Of a stretch of 64,000 nt of DNA, positions 55,176-64,000 are shown in pieces. Each line of letters opens with the position of its first letter. The first letter of the stretch is position 1. The translations under genes were made by a program, and so were the position numbers. The notes beneath the pieces are model-generated. The model ran no database searches. It was given only the letters and a program-made list of their open reading frames with translations, and was not told the DNA's origin. Source of the DNA: Cercophora sp. LCS_1 (Eukaryota > Ascomycota > Sordariomycetes > Sordariales > Lasiosphaeriaceae); assembly GCA_036250225.1 (NCBI GenBank), contig JAPZLL010000002.1, positions 372,001 to 436,000 of the forward strand. Direction: 5' to 3'.

Positions 55176-56787
55176 ATGGATACCACTCAAGACTTTAGCC
55201 CATACCGTCAAGACGGCAAGCTGGTTAGTTTTTGTTTTGATGAAAGCAAGGCGTTTCTGACGTGATAACAGTACGGCTTTGTCTGTGTGGTCACAGGCGC
55301 CAGTGAACCCATCGGGCAGGCTATTATTGAGGAACTCGCTGGCATGTTGCGTCTCAATGATTGGCATTGTTCCACTTGCCTTCAAACTGATCGATCTGAC
55401 TAACTCGACACAGCCCATGGAGCAGCCTCCATCTACGGTACTTCTTCCAACACTGTGTAGAGCATATCTAATAATCCATATCCAGCTTGCGATAAAACCG
55501 CTACTCCCCAGACCTATACTGCCCTCCAAGAAACACTCACCGCATCGGTATGTTCCCTCCTCATGACTACCTCGGTATCAAGCCACTCCATTATAACACA
55601 TTCAATACGTCTCGAGAGGAGAGACCCCTCCAAAACTACCTCGCACTCCCATCTTATACCATCTACTCACACACCTCTCCTCTCACACCTCTTCATCCCA
55701 TACCGCTTCACTAACAGCGCAGCAAGTCCCCAAACACAACTCTAATCCCCTACCCCTCAACCCCCACCACCGAAGACGAAACGCTCGCCCTGATCGATGA
55801 GATCCTCGCCGCCTACGGTCGGCTCGACGTATGGGTGTGTTCGTCGGGCGTTCTGGGGCCGTCGTCCATTCACGAGACAACAGCCGAATCGCTCAAAGTT
55901 GTCGTCGAGGCACATTCGCTAGGAGCGTTTTTCGCGTTGAAGCATGCTAGTGTTGCCATGGGGAAGTTGTTGTAAGTTCTTTTTTTCTTTCGCATTATTA
56001 TTTTTGTATCATTATCGTTGTCACTCCGTCATGTCATTTTACACGGTGCAGTGGAGGCCGTTAGGGGGGTTGGGGACTTCGGCAGTCTACCTGTTGTGGT
56101 ATCTTTGCATGTTTGGGTTCGGGTTTAGTTTTTTCGGCCTAGAAAGTAGGTGGTTTAACTGGAGGGAGGATGTAATGCGCAAGTTAGACTTGGCAGGCTG
56201 GGGTTTAAAGGGGGGTTTACACACAAGCCAGGACAATGAAAAGGATTAAAAGAACAGACAGACACTGACAACACACGCACACAGGACCGAAAAGAGGGCA
56301 TACCCCAACGCGGTCGTCAAAAATCAACCATACGGAAGCATCGTTGTCGTCAGCAGTGTCGCCTCGTCAGTTTTCCCTCCCCAGTGCCTGGACCACCCCA
56401 ACGACCTACCTAGGGTATACTGACGCTCGCAGCACCTACGGCGGCTGCTGGGGCCCCGGCTACACCATCGCGGCGCACGCGGCCCTCGGCGTCGTCCGCT
56501 CGGGCGTCGCAGTCCTCAAAGGAACCGGGGTCCGCATCAACTGCATCTCAGCAGGCCAGGTCGACGTGGGCATCGATCTGCACGGGCATGGGCGGGGCAG
56601 CATTGGCACCTTGCAGGAACCCGAAGCCCAGAAACGCACCATTGGCCTCGAGCGCGCCGGACGCCCGCAGGAAGTTGCACGCGTTGCGGGATTCCTGGCC
56701 AGTGGCTTTTCGAGTTACGTGACGGGAGCGAACCTGGTTGTCGACGGGGGAGCGTCGACGATGAATCCCATGACCATTCCCGTTTGA
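55176..56787 (+). CDS. short-chain dehydrogenase/reductase (SDR) with degenerate active site
   Basis: An NAD(P)-binding Rossmann protein. Exons are 55176..55223, 55272..55341, 55414..55437, 55486..55547, 55727..55971, 56285..56365 and 56433..56787, giving 294 residues. The cofactor motif is TGASEPIGQAI near residue 25. Later family elements are the GRLDVWVCSSG strand and the C-terminal YVTGANLVVDGG. Catalytic Ser174 and Tyr187 are correctly spaced (13), but the lysine of YxxxK is Ala191 (YTIAA), so classical chemistry is doubtful. The intron at 55342..55413 starts with GC, not GT; only this boundary keeps the frame (EELAAHGAASIYAC). The intron at 55972..56284 is unusually long for this window (313 nt). 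Substrate unknown. Confidence 0.82.
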
Positions 56788-57139
56788 CGAACCCGACGAA
56801 CGGAAGCGGTGTGAGGTCATGGGTTTGGGTTGTGTCGGCCTTGTGCCGACAATAAGCACTGCAACCACGATAAGATAGGAGGTGTCAATTGGTGGCGGGG
56901 TAAGCTAGGTAGCTTGACGACACTACCTACCTGTGCTGTGCCTGCCTACCTAGGTACCTCGGAAGCTTTGAACGACTCGCTCACTTGTTATCGTGGAGCT
57001 TGGGAAACAAAGGGAATATACTTTATAAACACTTGCCACCCTCATTCTCACTTCTAATTTTTTTTTTTTTTTTCTCTTTCCCTTCCCTTTCCTTTCCTTC
57101 CTCTTTTCTCTCCTCCCCTTCCCAGTTCCCATTCCAAAA
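56788..57139. other. intergenic region, cytidine deaminase promoter
   Basis: It includes a 16-T run at 57058-57073 followed by a C/T-rich tract up to the start codon. No gene seen. Confidence 0.55.
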
Positions 57140-57693
57140 ATGTCCCCACCAACCCTCTCAACAACCTCGCCCTCCGACATTCACCAAACCTGCACAACCC
57201 ACTCCCTCACCACCGAAGAATTCGGCGCCCTCCAATCCCTCGTCAACGCGGCCAAATCCGCAGCCTACTGCCCCTACTCCAACTTCCGCGTGGGCTGCGT
57301 CCTCCTGACTTCGTCGGGAAAATACATCAGCGGCGCCAACGTGGAAAACGCAAGCTACCCGGTGACAACATGCGCGGAGCGCGTCGCCTTCGGTAAAGCC
57401 ATCACCGAGGGCCACCGTGGGTTCAAGGCGGTAGCCGTCGCGACCGATATCACGCCGCCTGCTAGTCCGTGCGGCATGTGTCGGCAGTGCATACGCGAGT
57501 TTTGCGAGTTGAGCGTGCCCATCATCATGTTTGACGGGGAGGGGGGGTTTGCTGTTATGAAGTTGGAAGAGGTAACGTTCTTCTCTGGTGACGTGTGACA
57601 CTGTGTAAGAGGAGAACTAATATTGAATAGCTTCTCCCGCTATCCTTTGGACCTGAGGCATTGGGTGTACCATCGCAGACCAAGGCGGCTTGA
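57140..57693 (+). CDS. CDD1: cytidine deaminase
   Basis: It deaminates cytidine and deoxycytidine to uridine forms in pyrimidine salvage; small tetrameric zinc enzyme of the cytosol. Exons are 57140..57571 and 57631..57693 (59-nt intron with GTAACG donor and GAATAG acceptor), giving 164 residues. The zinc/active-site motifs are TCAERVAFG (CAE with the proton-shuttling Glu) and PCGMCRQC (PCxxC). PYSNFRVG and GANVENASYP match the substrate-binding region. Splicing replaces an early stop with the family-typical LLPLSFGPEALG end. The ~20 N-terminal residues before the fold are Ser/Thr-rich and variable in fungi. Complete and probably functional. Confidence 0.95.
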
Positions 57694-58055
57694 TTTACTG
57701 GTGGTAGAGAGAGAAAGTCTCACGACAGGAATACATGTAACCATCATGTTCAGCAAGCATTTTTTTTTCTCTTTTCGTTACATGATAGAGTTGGTTTGAT
57801 TATGCCCCTTGGTATCATCTTCATTCATTTGCTGCTATGAAAAAGCATTGCCCTAATCAAATTAGAAGTTGCTCACTTCACTACATAGACTCCTGCAAAA
57901 CTCCAAAATTCCATCTCCCAAAACAGCCAGTGACATGATGCAGCAAATAATGAAGCTACTGCTTGCTGTACTCAGTAATGTGGTGCGATGTGTGATGCGT
58001 GGTGTGAACCGCCCCCAAAACTCCGTCTAGACATTGTCGCTTGAAATGTGAAATG
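57694..58055. other. convergent intergenic region
   Basis: 3' flanks of cytidine deaminase (plus) and the FYVE-RING gene (minus). AT-rich; no gene. Confidence 0.55.
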
Positions 58056-59813
58056 CTAGTATCCAAAGTCTTCGTGCTGATGCATCGGGCAACGCCCCGG
58101 GTGACGGTCAAACCAGGCGTCGATACACATTCGGTGGAACCTGCAGAGACACTCCAGTCTCGCCATGGGCACGCCCACTTCAAACTCCTCCAGGCAGATG
58201 CTGCATTCCGCCGAGTCCACGCAGTCCTTCTCCGTTGCTGCGTACGGAAACATACCCGTCCGTCGGGGAGGTATTCTGGGCAGAGGGGAGCCTTCTGCTG
58301 CTCCGCTAGCGTTTGATGGGCCTCCGGCACTTGATGAGCCACCGTATGCGCTGTGTGCTTGGATGCAAGTCTTGATGTGTGCCTCTCGAAGAGCCTCAAA
58401 ATTAGGCTGGGCGCGGTGGGGGAGCTCGCGATGACACACCGGACACTCGTCTTCCTCGGCGATCTGGTATTGAGGTGCGGGAGCTGGTTCAGCTGGACGT
58501 GTGTGGTGTGGTGGGAGTGGGGGCAGTTGGCGGTAGAGGTTCGCGTTGGGAACGGCGGGGGCTTGGTGAGGGTAATAGACCGGGGGTGTGCCCGACAGAA
58601 TGCGGTCTTGGTGATTGCGTTCGGAGCGTTGGGGACGTGAGGACGAGGGTATACCGGGCAACTGGAAGTGTGAGCATTACCCTGAGCCTCCCAAAACAGA
58701 ACGAGGGACATACCATCATGGTCACACTCCTGCTCCTGGCATGCAAATCATTAACAGGCACGCCGCCAAAGTAAGAGCTCCACCTTGCATTGGCCGGGTT
58801 TGCACCTTGTAACCCGCTTTGCGATCTCCAATGCACAGCCGGAGCCTGCGGCGGAGCAATGTTCGGGTCCGGAACACACGGGTTACAGAGCCTGACGCTC
58901 TCGCCCCCGCCCGGAATGCCGAGCTCGCCTGGTGACCCCAATATCCCGGAGTATCTCTGTCCAGGATTCCGCGGCGCCCAAGGCGGTTGGACGATATACT
59001 GGTACGGAATCGTGATGCGGTGTGGGGAACACGAATTGCACACCACGCGCCCGCATTTCCTACATCTCTGTCAGCTACTAGCCAGCCCATGAATCCCACG
59101 TCCGCATTCCACACATACCTGCAGTGGTGTTTCCTAACAAAGATACTGAACTGCGTGTGGCAGATGGGGCAGTACGTAGCCTCGGCATCAGGCTGCCACC
59201 TAGGCACCACAAACTCGGGCGGTTCAGCACTCTGCCCCTGCACCCTGAGCCCACTCGGGCCAGCAACCAGTGGCGCATCCCTCTGTGCAGGTCCCAACAA
59301 ATCACCCATTCTAGGCAAATCCCTCCTCGCCGGGCCAAGCGAACCATCCGCCCTAGGCACCGCAGGCGAGCTCGCCAACACGATCGGATTCCCAGCAGTC
59401 CTTCCAGCAACGTCGTCCCTCGGTGGAGCCCTCGGCGGCGTAGCGGGCAGCTCTGGCTCTTCTCCATCCTCATCCGCGTCATCATTATCATCGATATCAG
59501 AATGCATAGGATCCCGCTGGTCGTTCACCTCGCCTATCTCTACGTCCTCGTCCTCAACCACTCGCTCGACGACATGGCCCGGACAATCGAAATATCTCTC
59601 GCATTCCTGTTCGTGGTACCGCCTGCTGCGGAACTCGCAAATCCCATCCGCTAGGTCGTTGCCGTACTCGCCATCGGTGTTATCGTCGCGACCGCTGCCG
59701 CTGCCGGCGTAGCTTTCCGACTCGGAATCGCTGCTCAACTCGATTGGGTCCTGCGCATCTCCCCTCCCGCTTCTGCTACCGCTTCTACTTCCTCCGCCGT
59801 TACGCGAGGCCAT
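58056..59813 (-). CDS. PIB1: FYVE and RING domain protein, Pib1-type E3 ubiquitin ligase
   Basis: FYVE binds PI3P on endosomes and the vacuole; RING recruits an E2, so this is a likely membrane-localised ubiquitin ligase. Exons are 59813..59119, 59059..58714 and 58661..58056, giving 548 residues. The N-terminal ~200 residues are acidic and disordered, with DPIELSSDSESES near residues 20-34. FYVE (from about 213) has CPICHTQF, the ligand motif RKHHCRKCG completed across intron 1, CNSC and a late RLCNPC pair. A central CPVC-H-C zinc-knuckle-like segment lies near residues 395-425. The C-terminal RING (about 497-548) reads CSICLEEF, then C-x-C-x2-H-x2-C and RCPMH. Introns are 59 and 52 nt. Orthology to Pib1 is inferred from domain order. 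Confidence 0.87.
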
Positions 59814-60857
59814 GGTTGCGGTGCATTTGGTTCAAAAGATTTCGTTTGTTGGGAAAATCGAGGTTTTAGGAGGTAAGGTATCGCGTGATCCTTTTCGGTA
59901 TCGGCAAGTTGTAGGTTCGAGATTATCGGCTGGTTCGAGGGAGGGAAGGGCGATGGTTTCTTTCCAGAAAAGAAAAAGAAAGAGAGCTGCGCCGAGAATT
60001 TTAAAAAGCTGTCAAGACCGCTGCTGCTTCTCTGGATTGAAGCCAAGCTCGGCAGCCTTCGCTCAGTTCCTTCCAACCAAACAGACTGGACGGAAGAGGG
60101 AACCGTCGTGGCGGAGGCGAAATGGCGTCACGCGCGCCCCGCCCGTTTGGTTTGCCTGGGGCACCTGGGATGAAATGGACAAGCTCAAAACCTGTTCCTC
60201 TCCCTGGGGTTCGTTCCGTGGAGGAGAGAAACAGTTTATCGTTTTCGCTGCTTCGGTCCAAGGCAGCTCGTGCTCACCGCAGCTGGGATGTCGGTGGAAG
60301 GTGGGAGCGGTAGGCCAAGGGCGTGGATTGGTTGCTTATCGCTATCACCTGCCCGCACCACACTGTGTTTAGGTTTCACCCACTGATTGCGCGACGTTGG
60401 GCAAGCAACAGCCCCACCTTCCGTTGCGGGGGAGGCGAGCCAGGCCCCACATCGGACGGTCTCCGGTCTGTGCCCGGCCACTTGGGAGTTCCGGACCCGG
60501 AGAGATCCGGAGAGATCCGGACAAGTGCGGGGACACCTCACGACGGTAACCAACACCCTCCGGCCGGGACCCGAGATGCTTTTCCTCTGTGGTAGTACAT
60601 ACGGCTTGCGGTGGCATCAAGCCAGCCCAGCCGGTCTTGTAATTAAATTGATTCTATAAATATTCTGTCCGCGCCAAGCGTCAGCTCATCAACAATCATC
60701 CGTGTTTGCCTCCCAACATATCCAGGGATACCGCCGTTCCAAATACACAACATCGCCAACCAACACCGCCTGATCCCCGCTACATATACAAGCACAATCA
60801 ACACGATACCTATATCCTCGCTTTGCTCTAGCGAAAGTTCAAATCCTTTTTATACCC
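59814..60857. other. 1.0-kb intergenic region
   Basis: Promoter of the FYVE-RING gene and 3' flank of the transcription factor gene, both minus. It contains a short repeated GGAGAGATCC pair near 60500. Overlapping ORFs on both strands lack family features. Confidence 0.5.
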
Positions 60858-63800
60858 TCAACCCAGCCCCACTGCCCAGGCAGCATTACCCAGCTGCTTC
60901 AAGAGCCGAATGATATTTTCGTTGATGGGCGGCAAGCCTTCCCGGCCCCCAGCAAAGTTTGCCTTTAGAACCTCCTGGGCAACCTCCATACATCCTCTTG
61001 GGTCCTTGACGAGACTGATCGCAGGCTGCGCCGCATCCCCCCCCTTTATGCCCGGCCCCCGGATTGCCGCTCTCCCTTGGCCAAATGTCAGAAACCGGTG
61101 CACATGTGGGGCATCCTCCCCGTCCAAAAACACCAACTCTTCCCCGTAACCCGGTCCCTGCTGCGGATGCGATGCCTTGGCAACCACGCCGTGCGTCCAC
61201 AGACACAGTGCCGCGTGATGCACGGCGACGGCGTAGAAATCTTTGAGATGGCCTCCGGGGAACAGTTTACCGTGACGCAAGATCTGACCGGCATGCCAGA
61301 GCGCTTGGCGCGCCTCGGGGCTATCGGACCAGCTCTTGAGCGTCGGGTAAATGCGACGAGCCTGCTCTTCTCCCTCCTTACCGGAGAAGAGCTGGAGGTC
61401 ATCAAGGCAGACGTTGAGGTTCATCAGGAGTAGGTGAAGGACGATGCTCTCCTGAGCTGAGAGCATATCGTGCCACTCAAGGGCGAGAAGCTGAAAGTTT
61501 TGGAGAACGCGGCATAGTTCAGCATGTCGAGAACTCAGAACGAGATTGTGATTCAAACCCGACGTCGGGGAGGTCGAACGGTGCACGGCATTGAGTTGTC
61601 GGTATTCCCAGATCTGTGCCCAAAGGCCGTGGAGATAGACCGAAATGGCAAATTGGATATCGAGATGCTGGTGGGTCGTCGACAATAGATTGATGTCGCG
61701 AAGAAGATCAACAAGCGAAGGCGGTCGCCCAGCCTCGGCCGCCCGAGATTTCAAAAAGCTCTCCTTGAATTCTTCAGCAGTCCTCGCAAACCACAACTCT
61801 TTGGTGGAAGGCAGCGGCAAGGTGAGCTCTGCATATGACATGGATGGGTTGCAGAACTGCGTCATGGAGACCTGAGCGTCACGGAGATACGCATGGAAAA
61901 CAAGCCTGTCCCGTGTCAGATGAACCACGCGAATGGGTCGACGAGCTTACCGTTTCCAAGACTCTTGCTCGTACCAAGTTTTCCACTTTTCTTCGAGAAC
62001 CTTACCCTCATCTGACGCATCGACTACGATATGTCGGTAGGCGGACCTCTGGAATTTGCCACGATACCGCATCATCTGCAGTCTGTCAGTGTTTCATGAA
62101 CCGCGCAATTTGGGCGTCCCGTACCGCGATAGGTATCGACAAGTCTTTAGTTCCTGTCAGTTACACGAAGCAGGCAGTAATTGCTTGTTGGTCAACTTAC
62201 GACACTCTGCAATCTCCATCTTACGTCGGTTGCCACTCCATAAACCCACATCCTGCACCATCATGAGGGCCTGCACAAGGCCGATGTCTGCTATTTTCCT
62301 GTTGTTCTCCTCAAACTGCGCCATGTCAGCAGGGCCACATGCAACGGGGACATGGTGCTGGCGGCTAAAACTCACCCTGTCCGGTATTGTGAGCCCTTTG
62401 AAAACCGGTCAGCAGAGCACATAAGCGAGCCAAGGTGTAACACTCACGAACTGCTTCTTGCAGAGCAAACCCAAATCGTCGCAATGTGGGAACGGGTGTC
62501 AGCACGGCACCCTGGGACGCGGCTATTGCGAGCCATTCTGGCCACTGAGAGTTCAGCGAGAACGAGCCATAGTGAATCCATGCGGATACTTGACACAAAT
62601 GCGAGGCCAAGAAAATATGGACCCACGAATCCATCGCCTCTGTCGAGGGGAAGGAGGCTGCAACTCTGGCCCTGACGCTGTTCTCTCGGCAATTACTGAG
62701 AATGACAGCCAGGATCTTGTCTCGGCTTGATGACTGGAGCTGGTCCTTGATCACCTTGCCGACCTTCCTACAGTCCCCTTGGTCACCCTGGGCGTCCCTT
62801 ACTGACAGAGGAAGATGGCTCTGTTCCGTGTATCCGGTATCCGATTTACCGGGATTCCACCGCCACGGAGACTCGGTCCAGATCTTTACCAGCTTCAACC
62901 GCATAGCTGACATGTCCACTGAGTCATCTTGCTTTGGCTGTTGATACCCCAAAGCGTCTTCGACGTTCCAGTGATTTAGCAAGCCAAAGTCGAGATCCTT
63001 GAGCTCCAGATTAGCGTTGTTACAAAAGTCCAACACTGCCAACCCTTGAGCTTCAGCCATGCGTTGGTGGTCCTGCATAGATTGCTCATAAAGGACGTCA
63101 CGCAGAAAGTCAGAAAAGGGCGGATGAGCCATATCGTCCATGTCGGGGGCCTCATATGGCGGGTGATAGGTTTCTGGGTTTCCATGGTCCATTATCATTT
63201 CGGGGGTAGGAACCTGCGACTCCTCGACAAGCGATTGGTGTGCTGGTAAAGCTGAGGTGTGCCTCACGGCTGCGGTATTGTTTGGGTGGGAGTAGGATTC
63301 AGAGGGCACGTTTGGGGGCTGTTGATGCTGATTCTGAATGGTTACCGGTGGGTGTGGGGAGAAGGGAGAGTCGGGGCTGGACTCCTGCTCTATACTACGA
63401 GCGTTCGCAGATAGATGAAGGAGGTGCATGGCAGCGTCTTCCGAGGAAGCATATTCACACTTGAGCCCCCGAGCGTTGCAACGGCTGCAAGGCTTCATCT
63501 CTTCACATTTTACCCTTGCTTTCCTGGGATTTATTAGCCAGATATTTCTGGAAGAGGGTGACAATGGCATGGAGGGCTATCAGAACACGCCCAAGATAGC
63601 CGGATAAGAGGGCACGAAAGGCATCTCTACTTACGCGCATGCTTGGCAGGCATGGGCAACTCGGCCGGCGCCAGGAGAAGAGTTGATGCGGCGACGTTTT
63701 GCACCGTTGTCGTCTTGGTGGTTAGCGCGGTGACGCTTTAGCAGATCGGCACGAGAGAACGCCTTGGAGCATATCTACGTGTGTGTCAAATCCAAGAGTC

Positions 63801-63954
63801 ACCACAGCAGAAGAAAACAAACGTACATCGCAAGTGAAGCGTTTCCCAAGCGTGTGGGTTGCGATATGTCGCTGTTACCATGTCAGTAATCACATGACAG
63901 ACAGGTCTAAGGCCATCGCTTATACTTGAAGATGCTCGGGGCGTGAATAACGAC
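60858..63954 (-). CDS. C2H2 plus Zn2Cys6 fungal transcription factor (5' end beyond window)
   Basis: A DNA-binding regulator with two zinc-finger types. Visible exons are 63954..63926, 63871..63827, 63774..63635, 63523..62448, 62395..62376 (20 nt), 62315..62201, 62153..62125 (29 nt), 62075..61951 and 61905..60858, about 874 residues. The first exon shown starts in mid-codon after an acceptor at 63955, so the real start lies beyond base 64000. Order: the end of one C2H2 finger (RYSRPEHLQRHIATH), a second complete one (FTCDICSKAFSRADLLKRHRANH), a Zn2Cys6 cluster (CQACAKARVKCEEMKPCSRCNARGLKCEY) split by an intron, a disordered linker, then a long helical region of the fungal_trans type. Target genes unknown; no obvious cluster nearby. 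Confidence 0.88.
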
Positions 63955-64000
63955 CTGATAGAGTAAGTACAGAAACATGGCTTGGACATGGAAGAGATTT

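Noticed and set aside
55177..57693. Possible functional cluster of the SDR, cytidine deaminase and ABC transporter
   Set aside because: Neighbouring genes have separate promoters and no shared pathway; no biosynthetic core enzyme is present.
1..64000. CRISPR arrays, prophage, integrons or operons
   Set aside because: Intron-rich fungal nuclear DNA; no regularly spaced repeats and no polycistronic spacing.

Overview
This window is nuclear DNA of a filamentous ascomycete (Pezizomycotina, most likely a Sordariomycete). The evidence is genes on both strands with separate promoters, many short introns (about 45-170 bp) with GTATGT/GTAAGT donors and CTAAC-type branch points, and fungal-only families: a Crh-type cell-wall transglycosylase, a CYP52-clan P450, and a C2H2 plus Zn2Cys6 transcription factor. 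I see no rRNA, tRNA, CRISPR array, intact transposon or secondary-metabolite cluster. Exon structures were assembled by hand from splice signals, reading frame and protein-family continuity.

Layout, left: protoporphyrinogen oxidase HEM14 (cut by the window start) and the CCCH poly(A)-RNA-binding protein NAB2 on the minus strand; a secreted GH20 hexosaminidase and a CYP52-clan P450 on the plus strand; an Aro8-type aminotransferase on the minus strand; a divergent pair of membrane proteins of unknown function (15.5-17.9 kb); an Mth938-domain protein facing a GPI-anchored Crh transglycosylase; then TOP1 and the ATP synthase gamma subunit ATP3, divergent from one promoter.

Middle: an LSD1-type histone demethylase (SWIRM, amine oxidase, HMG box), VPS33 and a UBE2W-type ubiquitin-conjugating enzyme, all minus; a Ca2+/calmodulin-dependent kinase, plus; a conserved orphan protein and histidyl-tRNA synthetase, minus.

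Right: an ABCB full transporter, an SDR with a degenerate active site and cytidine deaminase, all plus; a FYVE-RING protein of the Pib1 type and a C2H2 plus Zn2Cys6 transcription factor that runs off the window end, both minus.

The genes are mostly housekeeping (haem, mRNA export, replication topology, respiration, vacuolar trafficking, tRNA charging, pyrimidine salvage) and do not form one pathway. VPS33 and the FYVE-RING protein both belong to endosome/vacuole traffic but lie far apart. The notable points are in gene architecture: an in-frame mitochondrial-type presequence on histidyl-tRNA synthetase, an 11-nt microexon in the same gene, a 7-nt first coding exon in the kinase, three stop-free 3n introns, a likely GC-AG intron, and an SDR whose YxxxK lysine is alanine.
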